Shown: positions 8,415 to 17,357 of the stretch, in pieces
How positions within the stretch are numbered: the first letter of the stretch is position 1
How the letters are laid out: the number at the start of each line of letters is the position of its first letter
Source: Streptomyces sp. Alt3
GTDB lineage: Bacteria; Actinomycetota; Actinomycetes; Streptomycetales; Streptomycetaceae
NCBI RefSeq assembly: GCF_030719215.1
Contig: NZ_CP120983.1
Span: forward strand, 2,728,001 to 2,792,000
Length of the DNA: 64,000 nucleotides
Direction of reading: 5' to 3'
The notes under the pieces: model-generated
The model's database searches: none
What the model saw: the letters and a program-made list of their open reading frames with translations, nothing else
Told to the model about the DNA's origin: nothing
Made by a program: the position numbers and the translations under genes

Positions 8415-8659
8415 GTTCCTTGACACGACCGACGCGCTCACCCACTACGCCCGCTCGGTGGAGCGGCGCCGAAGTCGACGTGGCCGCACCGGGCCGGCCC
8501 AAGGACCTCATCGACGCCTCCGGCATCCCCGTCACGATCACCGCGCCGGTGGCGGAACATCCCGAGCGCGGCACCTCCTCACGCGGCCGTCGCGGTCCTG
8601 CGCCAGCCGCCCGGCGCAGGACAGCGCGGCAGACCTTCATCGACGCGGCGGCGGCCTGA
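8415..8659 (+). pseudogene. remnant of a DEAD-box RNA helicase
   Basis: Three short blocks resemble different parts of a Streptomyces cold-shock DEAD-box helicase, in the right order but with large deletions and a frame change. TDALTHYARSVERR matches the region after motif Ia (TDALxxYARxV). SGAEVDVAAPGRPKDLID is motif Ib (GGAEVVVATPGRxxDLI). SGIPVTITAPVAE plus RGTSSRGRRG matches the far C-terminus. All internal ATPase motifs (Walker A, DEAD, SAT, HRxGR) are gone. The first block is in one frame and the others in the next. An intact helicase next to csp is a known arrangement in Streptomyces, which supports decay in place. The stretch 8178-8414 holds nothing else recognisable. Confidence 0.6.
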
Positions 8660-8706
8660 AGGGCCTCATGCTCAGGAAACTCACCCATCACTGCCGGAGG
8701 CACCTT

Positions 8707-9117
8707 TTGACCCTGGTTCAGATGTATCCCCGCTCGACGGGCGTCATCCCCGCGCACAGCACCGCGGCACACGCCACGGACACGGACGCGGACATGCTGC
8801 AAGTCTGCGACGACATGACCATCGAAGTCGCCCTGTCCCTCATGGCCGGCGCCCGCACCGGGCGTCTGGCCGTCTGCGACAACGACGGTCTGTGCACCCA
8901 CCTGGTCACCCAGTTGCAGCTCACCGCGGTCCGCGACAGTCCCGCCTACACCGACCGGCTCCAACTGCGCGACGTCCTCGGCGGGGGTGGGCCGTTCACC
9001 GCACCCGTGACCACGACCGCCGAAGCCGAGGACGCAAGTCCGGGCCGCCGACTCGCCGCACTGCCGGCCGTCGGAGACCGGGCCGGCGCTCCGGGCGTCC
9101 TCGCCCTGACCCGCTGA
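8707..9117 (+). CDS. CBS-domain-like small protein
   Basis: 136 residues. One CBS-like half is visible: VCDDMTIEVALSLMAGARTG, RLAVCDNDG and LVTQLQLTAVRDS, followed by a strand-helix. The C-terminal 50 residues are low-complexity. CBS modules bind adenine nucleotides, usually in pairs, so this one probably dimerises. TTG 8707 was chosen because GGAGG (8696-8700) is 6 nt upstream and the protein then starts MTLVQMYPRSTG; ATG 8722 is the alternative. It follows the dead helicase and precedes a small conserved gene, all in the csp orientation. Its exact role is unknown. Confidence 0.65.
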   Translation: MTLVQMYPRSTGVIPAHSTAAHATDTDADMLQVCDDMTIEVALSLMAGARTGRLAVCDNDGLCTHLVTQLQLTAVRDSPAYTDRLQLRDVLGGGGPFTAPVTTTAEAEDASPGRRLAALPAVGDRAGAPGVLALTR

Positions 9118-9172
9118 ACCGCCTCACCGCGGTGGAACTGTCCCCCTCTTCCTCTTCTCCCTGTGAGGCATC

Positions 9173-9484
9173 ATGCGCTGTGTCATCGCTCGCTTCCCCT
9201 TCGACCTGACCAGGAACGGCGTTCTGGAATCCATGAAGGGCGTCAAGCCCGAACCGGCCGTCGGTGAATCCGTGATCATCGGCCGCCGCACCTACCCGGT
9301 CAAGCAGGTCGGGCAGGTCGTGACGCGCCAGGACCGCCGTGACTTCAGCACCGGTGAAGTCGTCCGGGCCATGACTCAACTCGGGTTCAGCTGCACCGAT
9401 CCGTCCCGGACCGCCGCGCCCGAGCGTGCCTCCACCCCGTTCCAGCAGGCTTCCGAGATGCTCGGCGCCCCTGACGCCGTCTGA
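9173..9484 (+). CDS. small conserved protein of cold-shock loci, function unknown
   Basis: 103 residues beginning MRCVIARFPFDLTRNGVLES. Its core is GESVIIGRRTYPVKQVGQVVTRQDRRDFSTGEVVRAMTQLGFSC. I recall near-identical proteins beside other Streptomyces csp genes; that has not been checked. There is no signal peptide, membrane segment or known domain. The R/K-rich beta stretch could bind nucleic acid, which is only a guess. A weak GTGAGG site precedes the ATG and a perfect hairpin follows it, so it closes the cassette. Confidence 0.75.
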   Translation: MRCVIARFPFDLTRNGVLESMKGVKPEPAVGESVIIGRRTYPVKQVGQVVTRQDRRDFSTGEVVRAMTQLGFSCTDPSRTAAPERASTPFQQASEMLGAPDAV

Positions 9485-9519
9485 CCGGCGAGCGGGCGCG
9501 AGCCGCCACCGGAACAACA

Positions 9520-9557
9520 GTGAGGGTCCGACCGGCATGTGCCGGTCGGACCCTCAC
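9520..9557 (+). terminator. terminator closing the cold-shock cassette
   Basis: An 18-bp perfect inverted repeat, GTGAGGGTCCGACCGGCA (9520-9537) against 9540-9557, begins 35 bp after the stop codon. The remaining 355 bp to the next gene (9558-9912) show no gene or recognisable element. Confidence 0.75.
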
Positions 9558-9912
9558 CGCGTTGCCGCGCTCCGTCGGCGCGCCGCTCCACCGAGGCAGC
9601 CGCTTCGACGAGCAGTTGGTCAGGCGTCGGTATGAGAGGCGATTCCGGCCAACGCCCACGGTCCGCCCTGATGGTGGCGCTGGTGCGACATGCAGGATCG
9701 AACTGAGCGGTCGAGGGCCGCGCGGACCGCACCGCTCCTTCATCGCCCGGCCGACGTGCGCACACACATGCAACGTCGCGGAAGAGACGACAAGGAGGGT
9801 GGAACGTCCCGGCCGTGGTGCACACTCTGCGCAGACACTGCGTCGCGGGCATCCGCCGTACCGGGCACGCGGCAAGAGGGCACGGGCAGGGAAGTGACGG
9901 GGAGGGTCTGGC

Positions 9913-12030
9913 GTGTTCACGGGGATCGAAGAGGTCGACTGGGCCTCGATGAAGCATGCCTACGGCCCGGCCGACGACGTGCCCGGGCTCCTGTACGGAC
10001 TCGCGTCCCCCGATCCGGCGGAGCGGGAGAGCGCGCTCGACGGCATGTACGGCGCCGTCCACCACCAGGGCAACGTGTACGCGTGCACGCTCGCCTGCAT
10101 ACCGTTCCTCTTCGAGCTGGCCGCCGACCCGGGCGTACGGGACCGGGGCAGCATCGTGGAGCTGCTCACCAGCATCGGCGGCATCGACCTGGACGAGGAC
10201 GAGGAGGTCGACGAGCTGGACGAGGACGAGATCGAGGGCGTGGCGAACTACGCGATGGCGTCCGCCGCCGTGTCCGCGGGCTCTCCGGTCTTCTTCGAGC
10301 TCGTGGCCGACGAGGATCCCGGGGTGCGGCTCGCCGCCCCGCTGGCGCTGGCCACACTGCACGCCCGGCCGGCGGCGGTCCTCACACTGCTGCGGGAGCG
10401 GCTGCCCCTGGAGGCGGACGACGAGGTGCAGCTGGCGCTCGTCGAGGCCGCCGGCCGGATAGCCCTGCGCCATCGGCAGCTGGCGCAACGGGCGGCCGAC
10501 TGGCTGAGCCGGCTCGCGGCGGAGGCGTATCCGCCCGGGCTGCGCCTCGCCGCCCTCGCGCAGCTCGCCAGGAGCACCCCCGAGGCCCTGCCCGGCGATG
10601 TCGTGCGGGTGGTGTCCGGTCTGCTGCGGGAGCTGCGCGCGGGGACCGCCCGTCCCGAGCCCGCCGGGGACCCTCCCTGCGGGGACGAGGCGACGACGGA
10701 CCGGGCCACGGCTCCGACGCTGGTGGGGCAGCTGCGCGAGCTGTCCGCCGAGGAGTCCGCGGCGCGCGGCACGCCGTGGGCCACCGATCTGCTGCGCACC
10801 CTGCACGTGGGCCTGGACGACCGCGTGGCCGACCGCACGGCGCTGCTGTCGGACCAGTTGCGCAGCCCCGATCCCTGGCAGCGCGTGGACGCCGTACGGA
10901 TGAGCAGCGGGCTGATGCGGGCCTGGCGCGGGTCGTACGAGGACCTGGTGCGTCTGATCGGCGTGCAGCTCGCGGATCCGGAGCCGCGGCTGGCCGAGGC
11001 CGCCTCGTACGCGCTGGAGGACCTGTTCGGCCTGGCCGCGCCGGCCGGCGACGCGCTTGCCGCGCGGGTGGCGGCGGATCCGGGGGCCTGGGTCAAGGAG
11101 TGGCCGAGCGGCCCTCCGGGACTCGGCTCGTCGGTGAAGGCGCTGGCCGGGCTGGGGGACGCGCGGGTGCTGCCCGCACTCGCGGCGGCGCTGGAGCGGC
11201 CGGAGGTGCCGCACGACGTGGGCTTCGCGATCAGCTGTCTGGGCGGGACGGCCGCCCCACTGGCCGGGGCGCTGCGGCGCAGGCTGGGCGAGGTCGGCCT
11301 GGACGAGGGCGCGTACGACCGGGCGAGCCCGCTGCTCGCCGGGCTGACGGCGCTGCGCGCGGGCGAGGCCGCCCCCGAGGTGCTACGGGTGCTGCGGGGG
11401 GCACCCGAGTACCGGGGCGAGTGGCTGCGCACGGCGGCGCTCCGGGCACTGGGCTCGTTCGGGCCGGCCGCCCACTGCGCGGTTCCGGAGCTCCGGCGGC
11501 TGGTCCGCGGGACGGGGACAGGGGCGACCGAGGCGGCGGAGGCCCTCTGGGCGGTCACCGGGGACGCCGAAACGGTGTTGCCCGTGCTCGCCGAGGGGCT
11601 GGGTACCGGACAGGCGCGTGACTGCCGGGCGGCCGTGGGCGCGCTGGGCGCGCTGGGGCCGCGCGCCGGGGCGGTCGCGCCGCGGCTGCGGGCGCTGCTG
11701 GCCCACGAGGAGCTGTGGCTCCGGGTCGAGGCGGCGATCGCCCTGTGGGAGATATCGGGACGGGCCGCCGAGGTGGTGCCCGTGCTCCTGTCCGCCTGGG
11801 AGAAGAACTGCCATGTCAGGGTCCGGGTGGCGGAATGTCTGGCGCGGATGGGCCCCGGCGGTGCAGGCTCGGACGCGACACGGGTGCTGCGCGCCGAGCT
11901 CCTGTCCGTCCGCCGGCACAAGGCGATGGACGGCGGGTACGGCAGTCATGACACCCATGAGGACGAGAAGCTGCTGGCGCTCTGCCGGCGAGCGCTCACA
12001 GGACACACGGGGAGAGGAACCACATCATGA
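9913..12030 (+). CDS. HEAT-repeat protein
   Basis: 705 residues made almost entirely of paired helices of HEAT type. Repeat cores include DPGVRLAAPLALATL, DPWQRVDAVRMSSGLM, DPEPRLAEAASYALEDL and EELWLRVEAAIALWEIS. An acidic loop (LDEDEEVDELDEDE) lies around residues 95-110. The N-terminal module (MYGAVHHQGNVYACTLACIPFLFELAADP) recurs in diverged form in the protein at 58335-59837. Such scaffolds mediate protein binding; the partner is unknown. GTG 9913 follows GGGGAGGG. The 3' end overlaps the next gene by 4 bp (ATGA), so the two are translationally coupled. Confidence 0.85.
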   Translation: MFTGIEEVDWASMKHAYGPADDVPGLLYGLASPDPAERESALDGMYGAVHHQGNVYACTLACIPFLFELAADPGVRDRGSIVELLTSIGGIDLDEDEEVDELDEDEIEGVANYAMASAAVSAGSPVFFELVADEDPGVRLAAPLALATLHARPAAVLTLLRERLPLEADDEVQLALVEAAGRIALRHRQLAQRAADWLSRLAAEAYPPGLRLAALAQLARSTPEALPGDVVRVVSGLLRELRAGTARPEPAGDPPCGDEATTDRATAPTLVGQLRELSAEESAARGTPWATDLLRTLHVGLDDRVADRTALLSDQLRSPDPWQRVDAVRMSSGLMRAWRGSYEDLVRLIGVQLADPEPRLAEAASYALEDLFGLAAPAGDALAARVAADPGAWVKEWPSGPPGLGSSVKALAGLGDARVLPALAAALERPEVPHDVGFAISCLGGTAAPLAGALRRRLGEVGLDEGAYDRASPLLAGLTALRAGEAAPEVLRVLRGAPEYRGEWLRTAALRALGSFGPAAHCAVPELRRLVRGTGTGATEAAEALWAVTGDAETVLPVLAEGLGTGQARDCRAAVGALGALGPRAGAVAPRLRALLAHEELWLRVEAAIALWEISGRAAEVVPVLLSAWEKNCHVRVRVAECLARMGPGGAGSDATRVLRAELLSVRRHKAMDGGYGSHDTHEDEKLLALCRRALTGHTGRGTTS

Positions 12031-12350
12031 TCATTTTCGGCACGCGAGGCTATCTGTACCAGTTGGCGGTCCTGACGATGGTGTGCGGCTGGTGCGGCAA
12101 TCCGGCGGCGCACACCCTGCGCAAGCGGGTCACCAAGTTCACGCTGTTCTTCGTGCCGCTGTTCCCGTTCTCCACGAAGTACGCGACGCAGTGCACCTTC
12201 TGCGGCGGGGAGCGGCAGATACCGAAGGAGCAGGCCGACGGGCTGCTGGCGCAGGCCCAGGGCGGTCAGGACGGCAATCCGTACGGCGCGGCACCGCAGC
12301 AGCAGCCCGGCTACGCGCCTCCCGGCGGCCAGAACCCGTACCAGAGCTGA
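12027..12350 (+). CDS. zinc-ribbon protein coupled to the HEAT-repeat gene
   Basis: 107 residues. A treble-clef/zinc-ribbon pattern is formed by CGWC near residue 21 and CTFC near residue 54. Between them is a hydrophobic helix (KFTLFFVPLFPFS), which may be a membrane-interacting segment. The C-terminal 35 residues are a Gln/Gly/Pro/Tyr-rich tail. It starts in the ATGA overlap with the HEAT-repeat gene, which suggests the two act together. It is a common small protein in actinomycetes and its function is unknown. Confidence 0.8.
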   Translation: MIIFGTRGYLYQLAVLTMVCGWCGNPAAHTLRKRVTKFTLFFVPLFPFSTKYATQCTFCGGERQIPKEQADGLLAQAQGGQDGNPYGAAPQQQPGYAPPGGQNPYQS

Positions 12351-12432
12351 GCCGTACCGGGAGCACCTGCGGAGAAGTGCCACGAAGCTGACATAAGGGA
12401 AATAAGACCCTCCTCTTGCTACGTTGCGTGGC

Positions 12433-13827
12433 ATGACCGCAACGACGGCGGACGCACGCCCGCCCGAGCTACGCCTGCCGAAGCGGCGCGGGGTCGAGCT
12501 CTCGCTCCTGATCGGGGCCGTGCTCATCTCCGTCTACGGCTACGCCGCCGTCGGCCTCGCCCGGAACGACGCCGTACCGCCCGATGTCGCCGGGTACGGC
12601 GCCGGTCTCGGTCTCCTCGCCCTGCTCGCGCACCTCGCGGTCCGCTTCCGCGCCCCGTTCGCCGATCCGCTGCTGCTGCCCATCGCAGTCCTGCTCAACG
12701 GACTGGGCCTGGTGCTGATCTACCGCCTCGACCTGGAGACCCCGAGCGACCGGGCGGCGACGACACAGCTGATCTGGTCGACGCTCGGGGTCGCCTTCTT
12801 CATCGCCGTCGTCGTGCTGCTGCGCGACCACCGGGTGCTCCAGCGCTACGCGTACCTCTCGGTCGCCACGGCGCTGGTGCTGCTGATCGTGCCGATCTTC
12901 TTCCCCGCCGTGAACGGGGCCAAGATCTGGATCCGGATCGGCGGACTCTCCTTCCAGCCGGGCGAGTTCGCCAAGATCCTGCTGGCGGTCTTCTTCGCCG
13001 CGTACCTGGCCGCGAACCGCAACGCGCTCGCGTACACCGGCCGCAGGGTCTGGAAGCTCCAGTTCCCCACCGGGCGGGTCCTCGGCCCCATCGTCGCGAT
13101 CTGGCTGCTCAGCGTCGGCGTCCTCGTGCTCGAACGGGACCTGGGGACCTCGCTGCTCTTCTTCGGCCTCTTCGTGATCCTGCTCTACGTGGCCACCGGC
13201 AGGATCGGGTGGATCGCCGTCGGACTGCTCCTGGCCGCCGCGGGCGCCTTCGTCGTCGGCTCGTTCGAACCCCATGTGCACAGCAGGGTCGAGGACTGGC
13301 TGGACCCGTATGCCACGATCGACGCCGGCCAGGGACCGAGCCAGCTCGCCCAGTCCCTCTTCGCGTTCGCCGCGGGCGGGATGTTCGGCACCGGCCTCGG
13401 GCTCGGCCACTCCATCCTCATCGGCTTCGCCGCGAAGTCCGACTTCATCCTGGCCACCGCGGGCGAGGAGCTGGGGCTGGCCGGGCTCACCGCGATCTTC
13501 CTGCTGTACGCCCTGCTGGTGGCACGCGGCTTCCGGGCGGGCCTGGCCCTGCGGGACCCCTTCGGACGGCTGCTGTCGATCGGCCTCGCCTCGATCCTGG
13601 CGCTCCAGGTCTTCGTGATCGCGGGCGGAGTGATGGGGCTGATCCCGCTGACCGGCATGGCGATGCCGTTCCTGGCCCAGGGCGGTTCGTCCGTGGTCAC
13701 CAACTGGATCATCGTGGCGCTGCTCATCCGGGTCAGCGACGTGTCCCGCACGCCCGACCCCGGCCCCGACCCCGACCCCGCCACCGCCGCCGCCGCCGGG
13801 GACGGACCGGCCGGGGAGGCCGAGTGA
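12433..13827 (+). CDS. SEDS peptidoglycan glycosyltransferase (FtsW/RodA/SpoVE family)
   Basis: Polytopic membrane enzyme that polymerises lipid II into glycan strands together with a class B PBP. 464 residues and about ten transmembrane segments. Family motifs include NGAKIWIRIGGLSFQPGEFAKI, LERDLGTSLLFFGLF, AAKSDFILATAGEELG and the C-terminal PFLAQGGSSVVTNWI. The short Pro/Ala-rich tail is dispensable-looking. ATG 12433 fits the family start; there is no Shine-Dalgarno, and TACGTT (12420-12425) ends 7 nt upstream, so the mRNA is probably leaderless. It overlaps the PBP gene by GTGA, the usual SEDS-PBP pairing. Division versus elongation or sporulation role cannot be told from sequence. Confidence 0.94.
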   Translation: MTATTADARPPELRLPKRRGVELSLLIGAVLISVYGYAAVGLARNDAVPPDVAGYGAGLGLLALLAHLAVRFRAPFADPLLLPIAVLLNGLGLVLIYRLDLETPSDRAATTQLIWSTLGVAFFIAVVVLLRDHRVLQRYAYLSVATALVLLIVPIFFPAVNGAKIWIRIGGLSFQPGEFAKILLAVFFAAYLAANRNALAYTGRRVWKLQFPTGRVLGPIVAIWLLSVGVLVLERDLGTSLLFFGLFVILLYVATGRIGWIAVGLLLAAAGAFVVGSFEPHVHSRVEDWLDPYATIDAGQGPSQLAQSLFAFAAGGMFGTGLGLGHSILIGFAAKSDFILATAGEELGLAGLTAIFLLYALLVARGFRAGLALRDPFGRLLSIGLASILALQVFVIAGGVMGLIPLTGMAMPFLAQGGSSVVTNWIIVALLIRVSDVSRTPDPGPDPDPATAAAAGDGPAGEAE

Positions 13828-15281
13828 TCCCGTACATCCGGCACGCCGCCGGTTTCTGTCTGCTCCTGCTCCTGGCCCTGCTGGCCAACGCGGCCCGCGT
13901 CCAGGTCTTCGAGGCCGACGAGCTCGACAGCAACTCCGCCAACCGCCGCACCACCATCGACCGTTACGACCAGCCGCGCGGCAACATCCTGGTCGGGGAC
14001 GAACCCGTCACCGGGTCGAAGGACACCGGCCAGCAGCTCGCGTACGAACGCACCTACCGCCACGGCCCGCTGTACGCGCCGGTGACGGGCTACGCCTCGC
14101 AGACGTACGGCACCTCGCTGCTGGAGAACGCCGAGGACCGCGTCCTGTCCGGCACCGACCCGCTCCTGGCCCCGCTCCCGCTGTGGGGGGACGTCACGCG
14201 CAGCCGACAGCCGGGCGGGAATGTCGTCACCACCATCGAGGGCCCGGTGCAACGCGCGGCGTACGAGGGCCTGGACGGCCGGCGTGGCGCGGTCGCCGCC
14301 CTCGATCCGGCGACCGGCCGGATCCTGGCGCTGGTCTCCACCCCTTCCTACGACCCCGAGGTGATCTCCGGCACCGGCACCGCCGTCACCGACGCGTGGA
14401 CGCGGCTGAACCGTGCGCAGAGCCGGCCGATGCTCAACCGGGCCATCCGGCAGACCTACCCGCCCGGTTCGGCGTTCAAGATCGTGACGGCCGCGGCGGC
14501 GCTGGACGCCCAGGTGGTCACCGATCCGGACGCGGCGACCGACACCCCGTCCCCGTACGTCCTCCCGGGTACCTCGACCGTGCTGCCCGACGAGGCGCGG
14601 GGCTGCGAGGAGGCGTCCCTGGCGGAGGCGATCCGGGTCTCCTGCAACACGGTGATGGCCCACCTCGGGGTCGAGGTGGGACTGGACGGGATGCTGGAGG
14701 CGGTGGGCAGGTTCGGCTTCAACGACAACGACCTGAAGATCCCCTCCCGGGTGGCCCGCAGCAATTTCGACTCGGACATGAGTGACGACCAGCTGGCCCA
14801 GTCCTCGATCGGCCAGTTCGACACGGCCGCCACCCCTCTCCAGATGGCGATGGTGGCCTCGGCGGTCGCGAACGACGGCGATCTCCGGCGCCCGCACCTG
14901 GTGGACCGGGTGACCACCGACGACGGCGACACGGTCCGGCAGCAGGGCTCGGACTCGTACCACCAGGCCATGAACCCGACGACGGCCCAGCAGCTCCGGC
15001 GGATGATGGTCGACGTGGTGGAGGACGGCACCGGCACGAACGCGGCGATCGACGGGGTGACGGTCGGCGGGAAGACGGGCACCGCCCAGCACGGGGTCGA
15101 CAACTCCGGTACGCCGTACGCCTGGTTCATCGCATGGGCGCAGGCGCCGGACTCCGGCCGTCCCGCCGTCGCCGTCGCGGTGGTCGTGGAGGACGCCGCC
15201 GCGGACCGGGCCGACGTCAGCGGGGGCGGCAACGCGGCCCCGATCGCCCGTGCGGTGATGGAGGCGGCGCTCGACCGCTGA
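13824..15281 (+). CDS. class B penicillin-binding protein (transpeptidase)
   Basis: 485 residues. An N-terminal membrane anchor (AAGFCLLLLLALLANAARV, about residues 7-25) is followed by a short dimerisation-like domain and the transpeptidase domain. The active-site triads are complete: SAFK (Ser about 216), SCN (about 273) and KTG (about 417). It cross-links peptidoglycan outside the membrane. GTG 13824 overlaps the SEDS gene stop, so both are made in one coupled unit and should form a SEDS-bPBP synthase. It resembles PbpA-type enzymes of actinobacteria. Confidence 0.94.
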   Translation: MIPYIRHAAGFCLLLLLALLANAARVQVFEADELDSNSANRRTTIDRYDQPRGNILVGDEPVTGSKDTGQQLAYERTYRHGPLYAPVTGYASQTYGTSLLENAEDRVLSGTDPLLAPLPLWGDVTRSRQPGGNVVTTIEGPVQRAAYEGLDGRRGAVAALDPATGRILALVSTPSYDPEVISGTGTAVTDAWTRLNRAQSRPMLNRAIRQTYPPGSAFKIVTAAAALDAQVVTDPDAATDTPSPYVLPGTSTVLPDEARGCEEASLAEAIRVSCNTVMAHLGVEVGLDGMLEAVGRFGFNDNDLKIPSRVARSNFDSDMSDDQLAQSSIGQFDTAATPLQMAMVASAVANDGDLRRPHLVDRVTTDDGDTVRQQGSDSYHQAMNPTTAQQLRRMMVDVVEDGTGTNAAIDGVTVGGKTGTAQHGVDNSGTPYAWFIAWAQAPDSGRPAVAVAVVVEDAAADRADVSGGGNAAPIARAVMEAALDR

Positions 15282-15326
15282 GACCCGGCCTGTCGCGGCC
15301 GCGCACGAGGGCCGAGACTGACTGCC

Positions 15327-16400
15327 ATGACAGCGGCACTCGAAGCGTCCCTCGCCCGGATCGTCCGGCTCGACCCGGAGCTGTGCGCGTTCACCGACGT
15401 GTGGCACGAGGAGGCGCGGGCCCGCGCGGAGGCCGCTTCCCGTCTTCCGCTCGCCGGGCTGCCGTTCGCCGTGAAGGGCCGTGCGGGGATCCGTTCCTTC
15501 GCGGCCCGCCGGCTGGCCGCCGCGGGCGGGGTCCCGGTCGGTTCGACCTCCGTCCCCGGCCCCGGCACGCCCTGGCGGACCTGGGGGCAGGGGGCGCACG
15601 GCCGTACGGTCAACCCCTGGCGCCGGGACCGCACTCCGGGCGGGTCGTCGGCGGGGGCCGCGGCGGCCGTGGCCGCGGGCATGGTGGACCTGGCGACCGG
15701 CAGCGACGGGGCGGGGTCGGTGCGGATCCCGGCGGCCTGGTGCGGGGTGTTCGGCCTGAGGACGACCGCGGGCCTGCTCCCCTCCCCCGACCGTACGGGC
15801 CTGGCGTCCCCCGGCGTCCTCGCCCGCTCGGTGGACCTGGCCGAGGTCTTCCTGCGCCAGGTGACCGACGGGTACGCCCCGCGGCCGGCGAGGCTGCCCG
15901 TTCCGGCCGTGTACAGCCCCGACCTGGGGTTCGCCGAGGTCACCCCGGAGGTCGCGGACGTGACCCGGCGGGCGGTGGGCCGTCTCGTGGCCGCCGGGGC
16001 GGTGCGGCTCGTGGCGGGCCCCTGCGAACTGCTCGACCCGGCCGAGGCGTGGACCGCCGTGCGCGCGGGTCTGCCGGGGCCCCCGGCGGAGCGGCTGCGC
16101 GCCGCCAACGACCGGACGCTCGACGCCCTCTTCTCCCGTGCGCCCCTGCTGCTCACCCCGGTCGCGCCCACCCCGCCGCACGGCCATGAGGGCCCAGGAG
16201 ACGTCTACTCCACCGCGCTCACCTGGGCGTTCAACCTCAGCGGCCATCCGGCGGCGAGCCTGCCCGCCGGTTTCACCCCGGACGGCTGTCCGGCCGGACT
16301 CCAGCTGGTCACCGACCGGGGGACGGACGCGGAACTGCTCGGTTACGCCCGCGCGCTGGAGCGCGTCCTCGGCCCCGCGCCCGTCCGGTCGGACGGCTGA
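15327..16400 (+). CDS. amidase signature family hydrolase
   Basis: 357 residues. The Ser-cisSer-Lys triad is present: Lys in PFAVKGR (about 50), the GGSSAG loop (about 106-110), and the nucleophile in [13 protein letters not shown] (Ser about 131). The ending [12 protein letters not shown]...PAGLQLV is typical. It is about 100 residues shorter than GatA-like amidases, and the central region between about 200 and 250 is reduced. Substrate cannot be predicted. ATG 15327 has no ribosome site; GAGACT ends 7 nt upstream, so the mRNA may be leaderless. It converges on the ADP-ribosylglycohydrolase gene. Confidence 0.87.
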   Translation: MTAALEASLARIVRLDPELCAFTDVWHEEARARAEAASRLPLAGLPFAVKGRAGIRSFAARRLAAAGGVPVGSTSVPGPGTPWRTWGQGAHGRTVNPWRRDRTPGGSSAGAAAAVAAGMVDLATGSDGAGSVRIPAAWCGVFGLRTTAGLLPSPDRTGLASPGVLARSVDLAEVFLRQVTDGYAPRPARLPVPAVYSPDLGFAEVTPEVADVTRRAVGRLVAAGAVRLVAGPCELLDPAEAWTAVRAGLPGPPAERLRAANDRTLDALFSRAPLLLTPVAPTPPHGHEGPGDVYSTALTWAFNLSGHPAASLPAGFTPDGCPAGLQLVTDRGTDAELLGYARALERVLGPAPVRSDG

Positions 16401-16413
16401 CCGGCCGGCGCCG

Positions 16414-17304
16414 TCAGCCCAGCGGTTCCCGCCGTGCCAGCCATTCGGCGGGAGCGGCGTCGATCCCCGTGGCCGCGCCGACGACTCCCCCGGTGATGGC
16501 GCAGGTCGTGTCCACGTCCCCGAAGCCCTCCGCCGTCGCCCAGAGGGCCCCCTCCAGGTCGTCCTGGTGCCGGGCAGCGGTCCACAGGGCGAACGGCACC
16601 GTGTCGTCCGCCCTGATGCGGCTCCCGTTGCCCAGCAGGTCGGCTGCCTTCCACGGCTCCGTGGCGAAGGGCACCTCCAGGGCACGGAGTACGCCCTCCC
16701 GCACCGGCCCCTCGGGGGTGCGCGCGGCGACCGCCTCCAGGGCGAGCTCGCCGCGCGCCGAGAGCGCCGCGGCGACGGCGACCGCCACCGCGCCGGCGAC
16801 GCCCTGCGGATGGGCGTGGGTGACGACCGCCGAGAGCACGGCCTGTTCGGCGACCTGGCCGAGGTCCGCGTGGAAGCGGGCCCCGAGCGGCGCGACCCGC
16901 ATCGCCGCCCCGTTGCCGAGGCTGCCGCCCTCGAAGAGTCCGGGCGCCAGGGTGCGCCAGTCACCCGGAGCGGTCAGGAGCTGCGGGAGGAGCATGTGCA
17001 TCCCGTGCCCGTACCCACGGGCCTGGTCCGCGTCGAAGGCCAGGGCGTAGTACAGGGCCAGCCGGTCCTGTTCCACCTGTCCGTACTCGTCCAGGAGCCG
17101 CTGGAGGGCCAGGGCCAACGCGGTGTCGTCGGTCCAGTGCCAGACCGGCTCGTGCGGGGTCCTGCGCGCCCTGACCTCGGCGTACGCCTGCCGGGGCGGC
17201 CGGAAGAGGGGGAACCACCGCTCCCCGAAGGCGTCGCCGAGCGCCAGGGCTTCGAGGCTGCGCCGCGCGGCGGCCGTGTCCCCTTGTACGGAGGTCGAGT
17301 TCAT
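16414..17304 (-). CDS. ADP-ribosylglycohydrolase family protein
   Basis: 296 residues of the DraG/ARH fold, which removes ADP-ribose from proteins or hydrolyses related N-glycosidic bonds using two metal ions. Metal-binding motifs are visible: WTDDTALALAL near residue 57 and GFGDVDTTCAITGGVVGA near the C-terminus. The LGDAFGERWFP start is also typical. ATG 17302-17304 is preferred because GGGGGGAGG is 9 nt upstream; the ATG at 17313 abuts that site. No ADP-ribosyltransferase partner is nearby, so the target is unknown. Confidence 0.88.
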   Translation of the reverse strand: MNSTSVQGDTAAARRSLEALALGDAFGERWFPLFRPPRQAYAEVRARRTPHEPVWHWTDDTALALALQRLLDEYGQVEQDRLALYYALAFDADQARGYGHGMHMLLPQLLTAPGDWRTLAPGLFEGGSLGNGAAMRVAPLGARFHADLGQVAEQAVLSAVVTHAHPQGVAGAVAVAVAAALSARGELALEAVAARTPEGPVREGVLRALEVPFATEPWKAADLLGNGSRIRADDTVPFALWTAARHQDDLEGALWATAEGFGDVDTTCAITGGVVGAATGIDAAPAEWLARREPLG

Positions 17305-17357
17305 GGTTCCCATCCTCCCCCCGGGGCCATGCGGCGTACATCGGTTTCGGTCCTGGC

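Noticed and set aside
9558-9912. Possible gene between the cold-shock cassette and the HEAT gene
   Set aside because: Open frames on both strands lack ribosome sites, start context and coding bias.
13185-16964. Very long open frame (about 1259 codons) on the minus strand
   Set aside because: It is the shadow of the SEDS, PBP and amidase genes; its amino acid composition is Arg/Gly/Ala-rich and no domain is visible.
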